Assembly: GCA_040770645.1 (NCBI GenBank)
Contig: JAXGIS010000012.1
Span: 1-61,323, forward strand
Reading direction: 5' to 3'
Source: JAAYZX01 sp040770645
GTDB lineage: Bacteria > Actinomycetota > Thermoleophilia > RBG-16-64-13
Length of the DNA stretch: 61,323 nt
In this document: positions 53,283 through 60,616 of the stretch, piece after piece
How the letters are laid out: every line of letters begins with the position of its first letter
How positions within the stretch are numbered: position 1 is the stretch's first letter
Notes under the pieces: generated by a model
What the model saw: only the letters and a program-made list of their open reading frames with translations
Told to the model about the DNA's origin: nothing
The model's database searches: none
Made by a program: the position numbers and the translations under genes

Positions 53283-53849
53283 TCAGCCCTGCGCGATCAG
53301 GCCCTTCCCCACGCTGTAGGCGTCGGCGATCTCATCGCCCAGGCACCAGTATTTGTTGTCCGGCATGGTTAGGAAGAACAAGTTCATCTTCTTGGCATCG
53401 GGTGCGCCTTGGCTGAGCTGATCCTCATCCGCATACGCAGCCACCATCTCGCCGATGAAAATGTCGCTGCCGTCGAGCGTCACGGTCTGAATCAGCCGGC
53501 ATTCGACACACAACGCGCATTCGGCCGCCAGGGGCACTCCAGGCAACTTCCCGTACGTAACCTCAAAGACACCCGATTTGTCGGTGTCTTTACCCGAGAC
53601 CAACCCACAGTAGTCGGTTTTCTGCACCAAGTCACGCGACGGAAAGCAGAGACTGAAGCCGCCGTTGTGCACGATACCTTTCGCCGTGTGACGACCCTTG
53701 GTCAACGATACCGCCACCAGTGCCGGATCGAAGTCCACACGCGACACCCAACCGGCGGCCATGAAGTTCGGCCGACCATCGACGTCGGCCCCCACCAGTA
53801 CCACCGGCATGGGTAGGAAAACGCCGCTCTCGATCTCGATTTTGCCCAC
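53283..53849 (-). CDS. Flavin reductase-like (flavoredoxin-type) FMN-binding protein
   Basis: 188 residues. MPVVLVGADVDGRPNFMAAG, then WVSRVDFDPALVAVSL and FSLCFPSRDLVQKTDYCG, are the split-barrel FMN-binding signature of flavoredoxins. KYWCLGDEIADAYSVGKGL is the typical end. Likely reduces FMN or serves as an electron carrier with NAD(P)H or ferredoxin partners. Divergent from the CoA-ligase gene, with a 50-bp spacer. Confidence 0.87.
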   Translation of the reverse strand: MGKIEIESGVFLPMPVVLVGADVDGRPNFMAAGWVSRVDFDPALVAVSLTKGRHTAKGIVHNGGFSLCFPSRDLVQKTDYCGLVSGKDTDKSGVFEVTYGKLPGVPLAAECALCVECRLIQTVTLDGSDIFIGEMVAAYADEDQLSQGAPDAKKMNLFFLTMPDNKYWCLGDEIADAYSVGKGLIAQG

Positions 53850-53901
53850 CAGTCCTCCTTAGCCTCGTGCTTCACTGCCCCCGCGGTGATAGATTCCCCA
53901 G

Positions 53902-56253
53902 ATGCAGGCCAAGTATGTGCGGCGCCTCTCGGCGGACGCCGTCTGCGACGGTGCTATCATCCTGCCCACGCGGGATGGACGCGTTGCAGACAGTGGGGGC
54001 GGAGATATCAGTAGCTCATCCTGTTATCGGGGCAGTCCGCAGGAACCAAAGAGGGCAGACTTCTCTTCCCCTGCGCGAGCGGCTCTCGACGAGGCCGAGG
54101 CCAGAACACTCCTCACTTCATACGGAATCCCGTTTGCAGACTGGCGGCGGGTGAACAACGAAGCCGAGGCCCGCGTCGCCGCCCACGAGTTGGGCTTCCC
54201 CCTGGTGCTCAAGGCCATAGAACCTGAAGTGGGGCACAAAACCGAGGCCGGCCTGGTGCGAACCGATATCCGCACCGAGTGCGAACTATCCCGTGCGCTG
54301 ACTTCCTTAACCATCGCTCGAGGTGGACGCGACGGCCCCTTCATCGTGGAGCGGATGATCAGCGGACAGAGAGAGCTTTCCGCGGGTATGTTCCGCGATC
54401 CCCAGTTCGGACCGGTGATAATGCTGGGGCTGGGCGGTGTTTTGGCTGAGGCGCTCGGGGATGTAGTTTTCGCGCTCGCTCCCCTTGACCCGGATGAAGC
54501 CGCCGAACTCGCCGACCACCTCGGCAGCCGCGCGATACTGGCTGAGTTTCGGGGGATGGCCGCCGTAGATCGAACAGCCCTGGTCCAGGTCACATTGGCG
54601 TTGTCGCGGCTGGCACTGGAGCATCCGCAGGTTGCAGAGGTGGACATCAACCCTCTCATTCTGCCCGACCGCCCCTCGACCCCCGGTCATGAAGGCACCC
54701 ACAAGCCGAACATTGTGCACCCCGTAGCCGTGGACGCGCTGGTTGTGGTGGATGAGCCGACTGAAGAGGTCCCCTCAAGCGAGGCCACAGCGCTCCCCAT
54801 CCACCTCACACCTGACCATTGGCGCGCTCTGTTCTCTCCACGCAGCGTGCTCGTGGTGGGGGCCTCCAGTAACCCCGCCAAATGGGGTGGGTCGCTCTTG
54901 GTCAACCTCATGCGTACGGGGTTCCCCGGCACAATCTATCCAGTGAACCCACGCGCGGGCAGCTTGTTCGGCTTGACTGCCTATCCGAGTATCGCCGCAG
55001 TACCGGGGAAGGTCGATCTGGCCCTGGCGGCCGTGCCGGCCGTCCAACTACCATCCGTGATCGAGCGATGCGCCGCCACAGGCGCCAAAGCTTTGGTGGC
55101 AGTCACCGCCGGATTTGCGGAGCACAGCCCCGAAGGCGCCGAACTCGAACGCAGAGTGGCGGAGATGGCAATCGCGCGCGGGGTTTTGCTGCTCGGCCCC
55201 AACACCGTGGGAGCACTCTCCACGCACTCTCGACTCATCGGACTGGGGGCGGCAGCGCTCGACATCGAACGGGGCTCCATTGGACTCATGTCGCAGTCAG
55301 GAAACGTGGCCATAGCGCTCATGTTGCTCGCGCACGAAGCGCGACTGGGTATCGGCAAATTTGTGGGGCTTGGAAATGAAGCCTTGGTGACGTCTGCCGA
55401 AGTGCTCGACTACTTCGCCGGCGATCCCGACACGACGCTGGTCCTGGGGTACATCGAGGGCATAAAAAGAGGACCTGCGTTCCTGCGTGCCGCCAAACAG
55501 ACCACGGCCCGAAAACCCGTAGTCCTCCTCCGAGGCGGCACCAGCGACGCCGGCGGCCGTGCCGCCGCGTCGCATACGGGAGCACTGGCTGGATCGGACA
55601 GGGTCTTTGCCTGTGCCGCCCGGCAATGTGGACTCATCGTCGCCACCGACCAAGATGAGTTCATCGACACCGCTCTTGCGTTGTCCAGCACCCCACTGCC
55701 GACCGGCCGACGGGTGGCGGTGGTTGCCTCAGGCGGCGGATGGGGGGTCATCTGCGTTGATGAACTCGTGCGCCAAGGGCTCGAACCGGCCGACCTTCCC
55801 CCCGGGCTCGTGACCGAACTCGAGGGTGTTCTCCCGACACTCTGGAGCCGTCGCAATCCCCTGGACTTAGTGGCCACCATCGAGCAGGCTGCGGTAGCCT
55901 TCACCATAGAGCGGCTCCTGGACTCTGACGCCATTGACGCGATTATCATGTTGGGAGTGCTCAGCATGCCGTTCATGCTGGCGCGCGTGTGCGCGGAGGC
56001 GGGAGAAGAAGGCGGGGAGACGTACCGGCGCCTAAAAACCGAGGAGCAGGGTCTGGCCGACATGCCGGGCCCCCTCATGAAGCGATACGGCAAACCGGTG
56101 TTGGCGGTTGAGTTCTCGGGGACCGCGCGACCGGTCGCTAAGCTGTCTGGCGATCCTGTGCTGCCGGTCTTCCCATCTCCACTCCGGGCCTGTCAAGCGC
56201 TGGCACACATGGCCAAATACGCGGAATACCGCAGACGGCTGGCTCACAATTAA
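53902..56253 (+). CDS. ADP-forming acyl-CoA synthetase (fused subunits)
   Basis: 783 residues. Order: ATP-grasp beta part (about 62-260: LKAIEPEVGHKTEAGLVRTD, then VAEVDINPLI), then CoA-binding Rossmann domain (SVLVVGASSNPAKWGGSLLV), then ligase domains with GLMSQSGNVA and the phospho-His segment ASHTGALAGSD. It would convert acyl-CoA, ADP and Pi to acid, CoA and ATP, or act in reverse. Beta-then-alpha order is one of the known fusions. The first 60 residues are poorly conserved and may be over-extended. It fits energy conservation from amino-acid fermentation. Unbroken. Confidence 0.9.
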   Translation: MQAKYVRRLSADAVCDGAIILPTRDGRVADSGGGDISSSSCYRGSPQEPKRADFSSPARAALDEAEARTLLTSYGIPFADWRRVNNEAEARVAAHELGFPLVLKAIEPEVGHKTEAGLVRTDIRTECELSRALTSLTIARGGRDGPFIVERMISGQRELSAGMFRDPQFGPVIMLGLGGVLAEALGDVVFALAPLDPDEAAELADHLGSRAILAEFRGMAAVDRTALVQVTLALSRLALEHPQVAEVDINPLILPDRPSTPGHEGTHKPNIVHPVAVDALVVVDEPTEEVPSSEATALPIHLTPDHWRALFSPRSVLVVGASSNPAKWGGSLLVNLMRTGFPGTIYPVNPRAGSLFGLTAYPSIAAVPGKVDLALAAVPAVQLPSVIERCAATGAKALVAVTAGFAEHSPEGAELERRVAEMAIARGVLLLGPNTVGALSTHSRLIGLGAAALDIERGSIGLMSQSGNVAIALMLLAHEARLGIGKFVGLGNEALVTSAEVLDYFAGDPDTTLVLGYIEGIKRGPAFLRAAKQTTARKPVVLLRGGTSDAGGRAAASHTGALAGSDRVFACAARQCGLIVATDQDEFIDTALALSSTPLPTGRRVAVVASGGGWGVICVDELVRQGLEPADLPPGLVTELEGVLPTLWSRRNPLDLVATIEQAAVAFTIERLLDSDAIDAIIMLGVLSMPFMLARVCAEAGEEGGETYRRLKTEEQGLADMPGPLMKRYGKPVLAVEFSGTARPVAKLSGDPVLPVFPSPLRACQALAHMAKYAEYRRRLAHN

Positions 56254-56352
56254 GATTGGAGCCGGCCTCGCTTACACGCGAAGGCGCCGGTCATGCACAT
56301 GAAATCTATTAGGGTTCGACCTGGTCCAGGGTGATATTACGGAGTAGTATTA

Positions 56353-56364
56353 CGATATATCATG
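56353..56364. promoter_or_regulatory. AT-rich palindrome upstream of padR-like gene
   Basis: ATATCATGATAT is a perfect 12-bp dyad in an AT-rich island, 35 bp before the PadR ATG. PadR proteins often bind AT-rich dyads (ATGT-n8-ACAT type) and repress themselves. The assignment rests on position. Confidence 0.4.
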
Positions 56365-56398
56365 ATATTACTTCATTTCCACCGGGGAGGACACTGTC

Positions 56399-56930
56399 AT
56401 GACACATGCACCAAGATCGCACCCTTTCGACCCGGTCTCTGCGTGGAGGCCTCACGCCCACTTGCGCAGTATGTTCGGCACCCATCGCATGCGCCGCGGT
56501 GACATCCGCTTGGCGCTTCTGACAACCCTCGGGGACGGACCCGCCCACGGTTATGAACTCATGCGCCGACTCGAGGAACAGAGCGGGGGCGTGTGGCGGC
56601 CGAGCCCCGGCTCCGTATACCCCACTCTACAGATGCTGCAGGACGAAGGTCTCGTCACCAGCCAGGAGCAGGACGGAAAACGCACCTACAGCCTGACTGA
56701 GGCGGGCAGAACTGAGGCCGAGGCCCAAGCGGAAGAGAAGGGAGGGCCGTTCCGCTTCGTGAGTCGAGGCCGGATGGGCGAGATCGCGCCGTTGCGACAC
56801 GCCTTCATGGAACTGGGAGCGGCGGTATGGCAACTCTCGTACAGTCCGGTGACGCCGACCAGATCCTCACCGCGCCGCGGAGATCGTACACGAGGCCCGG
56901 CGTAAGCTCTACCAGATGCTGGCCGAGTAG
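56399..56930 (+). CDS. PadR-family transcriptional regulator, frameshifted near C-terminus
   Basis: ATG 56399. After an N-terminal extension (1-35), RGDIRLALLTTLGDGPAHGY and MRRLEEQSGGVWRPSPGSVY form the PadR winged helix, with GSVYPTLQMLQDEGLV as the recognition part. The C-terminal dimer helix breaks: VQSGDADQILTA is in a second frame and AAEIVHEARRKLYQML in a third, ending at TAG 56928-56930. Two indels near 56830 and 56875 restore about 177 residues. The palindromic ATATCATGATAT (56353-56364) upstream may be its own operator. Confidence 0.82.
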
Positions 56931-57161
56931 AATTGCAGCACTTCGCGGTCGCAGCGCCTGCCGTGCACCTTCGGTGGCACATCTATGCCACCGATCCTCG
57001 CACTCCCCCTGATACCTCTCACTACATCCTCCACTGCTAGCGGTGCCGTAACTCTCATCCCCTCGTCTGCCGGACCGAGATCGGCCACAGTGTCGGCACA
57101 GTGCCGGTCGCCCCCACTCACCCCAGAGGCGAGAATCCAGCCTAGGAATGAAGGAACCTGC
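56931..57161. other. Intergenic region before katA, no gene supported
   Basis: With the promoter and leader below, about 455 bp separate the PadR end from the catalase start. A minus-strand ORF (57178-56909, 89 residues) overlaps the PadR end, lacks a ribosome site and matches nothing known. Confidence 0.5.
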
Positions 57162-57190
57162 TTGACGAGACACGGCACGGGCTATACAGT
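57162..57190 (+). promoter_or_regulatory. Putative catalase promoter
   Basis: TTGACG (57162-57167) and TACAGT (57185-57190) are spaced 17 bp; the leader to ATG 57386 would be about 190 nt. An AT-rich stretch (CATAATCAATATGATATTC) follows and may bind a regulator. Confidence 0.45.
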
Positions 57191-57385
57191 CTCCATAATC
57201 AATATGATATTCAGTTGTGCCGGCTGAGCCTGTAGGTACTACCCCTGCGGACTACGCTCCGGGAAACATGTACATTCATCCACAACCGTAGTGCGCCCCC
57301 ATCCCTCTTTTGGAGCAACGGCGCAACCCAAACCAGACATTCATTGGCAGCCTCGTCCAAATCTGCACTGCTAGGGAGAGCGAAG

Positions 57386-58840
57386 ATGACTGAAGAAGAA
57401 AGAAAACGAATAACCACCGCGGCCGGCGCACCGGTACCAGACAATGAAAACCTGCTGACCGCAGGGCCGCGCGGCCCGCAACTCCTCCAAGATGTCTGGT
57501 TCCTGGAGAAACTGGCCCACTTCGACCGCGAGGTGATCCCGGAGCGCCGCATGCACGCCAAGGGCTCAGGCGCCTACGGCACCTTCACGGTAACCCACGA
57601 CATCACCCGGTACACCCGAGCCAAGGTCTTCTCGGAGGTGGGCAAGAAGACCGATCTCTTCGTGCGTTTCTCAACGGTGGCCGGTGAGCGCGGCGCGGCC
57701 GACGCCGAACGCGACATCCGCGGTACCGCCATCAAGTTCTACACCGAAGAGGGCAACTGGGATCTGGTCGGCAACAACACGCCGGTGTTCTTCTTGCGCG
57801 ACCCTCTGCGCTTTCCGGGCCTGAACCGCGCAGTCAAGCGCGACCCGCGCACCAACCTGCGCAGCGCCAAGAACAACTGGGACTTCTGGACCTCACTGCC
57901 CGAAGCGCTGCACCAGGTGACCATCACCATGAGCGACCGCGGCATCCCCGCGAGCTACCGTCATATGCACATGTTCGGTAGCCACACCTTCAGCCTCATC
58001 AACGCCAAGAACGAGCGCTTCTGGGTGAAGTTCCACCTCCTCACCCAGCAGGGCATCAAGAACCTGACCGACGCCGAGGCCGAAGCGCTCATCGGCAAGG
58101 ACCGCGAGAGCCACCAGCGCGACCTCTACGATGCCATCGAGCGCAAGGATTTCCCACGCTGGAAGATGTACATCCAGGTCATGCCGGAGGGTGACGCCGC
58201 CAAAATGCCCTACAGCCCCTTCGACCTGACCAAGGTCTGGTACCACAAGGACTACCCACTGATAGAAGTCGGCGTGCTGGAACTCAACCGCAACCCCGAG
58301 AACTACTTCGCTGAAGTGGAGCAGTCCGCGTTCAACCCCGCCAACGTGGTGCCCGGTATTGGTTTCTCACCGGACAAGATGCTGCAGGGCCGTCTTTTCT
58401 CTTACGGGGACGCCCAGCGCTACCGCTTGGGGGTCAACCTCCATCAGATTCCGGTCAACGCCCCGCGCTGCCCCGTCAACATCTACCACCGCGACGGCGC
58501 CATGCGGGTGGACGGCAACCAGGGCGGCAGGCCCGGTTACGACCCCAACAGCTACGAGGAGTGGGCGGACTCCCCCGAGCTGCGCGAACCGCCGCTGGGA
58601 CTGGACGGAGCTGCGGACCGCTATCCGCAGGACGACGACTACTACACCCAGCCGGGACTGCTCTTCCGCCTGATGAACGCCGAACAGCAGCAGGCACTCT
58701 TCGACAACACCGCCCGCGCCATGGGCGACGCGCCCAAGGAAATCGAGATCCGCCACATCGGCCACTGCCTCAAAGCCGATCCCGCCTACGGCGAAGGAGT
58801 GGCCAAGGCCTTGGGCATGGATATGAGCGAGATTGAGTGA
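57386..58840 (+). CDS. katA: Monofunctional heme catalase
   Basis: ATG 57386 with GGGAGAG upstream; 484 residues, the small-subunit (clade 3) size. Catalytic His57 in RRMHAKGSGAYG, Asn130 in VGNNTPVFFLRDP, and proximal heme Tyr in GRLFSYGDAQRYRLG. RGTAIKFYTEEGNWDLVGN and the NADPH-site region are complete. It dismutates hydrogen peroxide in the cytoplasm. Codon use is stronger in C-ending codons than its neighbours, consistent with high expression or transfer. Unbroken. Confidence 0.96.
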   Translation: MTEEERKRITTAAGAPVPDNENLLTAGPRGPQLLQDVWFLEKLAHFDREVIPERRMHAKGSGAYGTFTVTHDITRYTRAKVFSEVGKKTDLFVRFSTVAGERGAADAERDIRGTAIKFYTEEGNWDLVGNNTPVFFLRDPLRFPGLNRAVKRDPRTNLRSAKNNWDFWTSLPEALHQVTITMSDRGIPASYRHMHMFGSHTFSLINAKNERFWVKFHLLTQQGIKNLTDAEAEALIGKDRESHQRDLYDAIERKDFPRWKMYIQVMPEGDAAKMPYSPFDLTKVWYHKDYPLIEVGVLELNRNPENYFAEVEQSAFNPANVVPGIGFSPDKMLQGRLFSYGDAQRYRLGVNLHQIPVNAPRCPVNIYHRDGAMRVDGNQGGRPGYDPNSYEEWADSPELREPPLGLDGAADRYPQDDDYYTQPGLLFRLMNAEQQQALFDNTARAMGDAPKEIEIRHIGHCLKADPAYGEGVAKALGMDMSEIE

Positions 58841-58917
58841 CGCTGAGCACCTGATGGGGTCGGGCGCCGCGGCAGGCCTCGCCGCCGGCGCCTCCCCTGC
58901 TCCACCCCTCGCGACCC

Positions 58918-59451
58918 ATGCAGCCACGTACAGTGGCCATTCGTTTGGCTACGCCCGAGGACGCTTCAGTGTTGGCCGAACTGGGCGCGCGGACCTTCCG
59001 CGACACTTTCGCCGCCGGCAACACCCAGTCGGATATGGATGCGTATTTGGCCCAGTCCTTCTCCCCGGATGTTCAATCCCGCGAGTTGGCAGACCCGGCG
59101 ACGACCTTCATCGTGGCCTCGCTCGACGGGCAACCGGTCGGATATGCGAAGCTGTGTACAGGCGCCGCTCCAGCCTGCGTGCCCGGCAATAGGGCACTGG
59201 AGATCGTCCGTTTCTACCTGGAGAAAACGTGGGTCGGTCTCGGGTTGGGTGGCTCCCTCATGCGCGCGTGCCTAGACCACGCTCGGAGGTCGCGTGTTGA
59301 CGTGGTGTGGCTCGGCGTGTGGGAACACAATCCCAGAGCCGTAGCTTTCTACAAACACTGGGGCTTCGTCGTGGTCGGCGAGCACGACTTCGTGTTGGGT
59401 GCGGACGTACAGCGGGATCTACTCATGGCCCGAGGAGTGGCCGGAAGATAA
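58918..59451 (+). CDS. GNAT-family acetyltransferase
   Basis: 177 residues, ATG 58918, 77 bp after katA. The acetyl-CoA loop is VGLGLGGSLMRACLDHARRS (Q/RxxGxG/A pattern as VGLGLGGS). WEHNPRAVAFYKHWGFVVVG is the typical GNAT C-terminal signature. The N-terminal IRLATPEDASVLAELGARTF is standard for RimI/spermidine-type GNATs. The substrate is unknown. Possibly co-transcribed with katA. Confidence 0.88.
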   Translation: MQPRTVAIRLATPEDASVLAELGARTFRDTFAAGNTQSDMDAYLAQSFSPDVQSRELADPATTFIVASLDGQPVGYAKLCTGAAPACVPGNRALEIVRFYLEKTWVGLGLGGSLMRACLDHARRSRVDVVWLGVWEHNPRAVAFYKHWGFVVVGEHDFVLGADVQRDLLMARGVAGR

Positions 59452-59507
59452 GCACAACCGCCTGGTGCATCCGCGCGCTCGTCCTCCAGCCCATCCGTCC
59501 CCCGCCC

Positions 59508-60275
59508 CTACTCGACGAAGCCCTCCACCACGTAGCTACCCCCAGCCTCCCGTGAACGCCGCAACTTGATGAAGCCCCGCTTCTGCGCGTCTTCCAACAA
59601 GTGGCTGAAGCTGCGGTAACCGTAGCCGGTCTCATTGAAGGAGGGGCGCTTGCGTTGCATGGTGTCTTTGACCATGGAGGCAAAGATGGGATCGCGGTTT
59701 TCACGCAGCAGTGCGGCGATGGATTCAAACAGAAGGTCGAACACCTCGCGCTTATCCTTGGGGACACCGCTGTCCACCGAAGGCGAGGGCGTGGCCGGCG
59801 GCGGTTGCTCCAGATCCTCGTAGAAGATGAACTCATCACAGGTGTTGGCCAGTAGGTCCGAAGTCGACTGCTTCATGCCCAGACCGATGACATGCTTGCC
59901 GTTCTCTTTGAGCTTGGAGACCAAGGGCGTGAAGTCCGAGTCCCCGGATACCACCACGAACGTGTCAATATGCTCTTTGCTCCAAGCCAAATCCATCGCA
60001 TCCACGGCCAAGCGGATATCGGCGGAGTTCTTGCCGGTCATGGAGCGCTTGGGAATCTCAATGAGTTCGATGGCGGCTTCGTGAAGGGAGCGGGTGTACT
60101 TGTGGTATTCGTTCCAGTCCGCGTAGGCCTTCTTGACGATGACCTTGCCTTTTTCCAGCAATCGTTCCTGAATCTTCTTGATATCGAACTCACCCGGTCG
60201 GTGTTTGAAGCCGATAGCGAGGTTCTCGAAGTCTATGAACACGGCCAGTGTGCGCTCGGTGTCTCTGTTTGCCAT
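59508..60275 (-). CDS. NYN-domain RNase with OST-HTH/LOTUS domain
   Basis: ATG 60275 is chosen (GGAG upstream); the frame allows six more residues. 255 residues. NYN (LabA-like PIN) domain: VFIDFENL (Asp15), KNSADIRLAVDAM (Asp86) and VVSGDSDFTPL (Asp112, Asp114), a complete acidic site. A Pro-rich linker (about 157-172) leads to an OST-HTH/LOTUS domain (VFDLLFESIAALLRENRDP ... YGYRSFSHLLEDAQKRGFI). Predicted to cut or bind RNA. Related proteins are widespread but mostly uncharacterised. Confidence 0.88.
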   Translation of the reverse strand: MANRDTERTLAVFIDFENLAIGFKHRPGEFDIKKIQERLLEKGKVIVKKAYADWNEYHKYTRSLHEAAIELIEIPKRSMTGKNSADIRLAVDAMDLAWSKEHIDTFVVVSGDSDFTPLVSKLKENGKHVIGLGMKQSTSDLLANTCDEFIFYEDLEQPPPATPSPSVDSGVPKDKREVFDLLFESIAALLRENRDPIFASMVKDTMQRKRPSFNETGYGYRSFSHLLEDAQKRGFIKLRRSREAGGSYVVEGFVE

Positions 60276-60354
60276 GATATAAGGATACTCCATTACACGT
60301 CACGGAGCCTGCTCGGCGGAACGAGGCTCAGCCAATGAGGAGAGTGCGCCCACC

Positions 60355-60384
60355 TTGCAGCCCGTGGCATCCGTGAACTAAACT
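60355..60384 (+). promoter_or_regulatory. Promoter of the leucine leader / leuA
   Basis: TTGCAG (60355-60360) and TAAACT (60379-60384), spaced 18 bp. The predicted start of transcription, about 60391, is at or next to the leader ATG 60393, so the leader ORF may be translated leaderless. Confidence 0.5.
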
Positions 60385-60392
60385 ACTGAGCT

Positions 60393-60542
60393 ATGAATGG
60401 GCACCCAGCCATCGTCTCGTGTCACCGAGCCGGCACGCGCCGGTCTGACGGCCGTGGGCGGCTCCATCTCCTGCCTCTCCTTACCGCCTGCTCCGAGCGA
60501 CTGCTCGGCCTAGCCGGCGCCTTGGCGCTCCTCCCCCGCTAG
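60393..60542 (+). CDS. Leucine-rich leader peptide of leuA (attenuation candidate)
   Basis: 49 codons, ATG 60393 to TAG 60540-60542, 75 bp before leuA. The second half is loaded with leucine (RLHLLPLLTACSERLLGLAG, then ALALLPR): 11 Leu in 26 codons, including clustered CTC/CTG/CTT/CTA/TTG. The stop codon lies in the loop of a 7-bp GC hairpin. This is the arrangement expected for a leader peptide whose ribosome senses charged tRNA-Leu. No other reason for such a Leu-rich short ORF is apparent. Not tested for conservation. Confidence 0.6.
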   Translation: MNGHPAIVSCHRAGTRRSDGRGRLHLLPLLTACSERLLGLAGALALLPR

Positions 60543-60548
60543 GGGGAG
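60531..60548 (+). terminator. Attenuator-like hairpin at the end of the leader ORF
   Basis: CTCCCCC (60531-60537) pairs with GGGGGAG (60542-60548) around a GCTA loop. TAGCCGGCG occurs twice (60511-60519 and 60559-60567) and its self-complementary core could form alternative pairings. No T-tract follows, so control may act on leuA translation or through Rho rather than by intrinsic termination. Confidence 0.4.
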
Positions 60549-60616
60549 AGACCATACGTAGCCGGCGTTTCCCGGCATGCCAGCACCGAGCAACCACGTA
60601 CACCAGAGGTAGAGCC

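Noticed and set aside
56909..57178. 89-residue minus-strand ORF before katA
   Set aside because: It overlaps the restored PadR C-terminus, lacks a ribosome site and matches no pattern I know.
60371..60412. tRNA-like stretch (minus-strand TAGCTCAGTAGTTTAG)
   Set aside because: It resembles a D-arm, but there is no acceptor stem pairing and no T-loop GTTCGAATC at the right distance.
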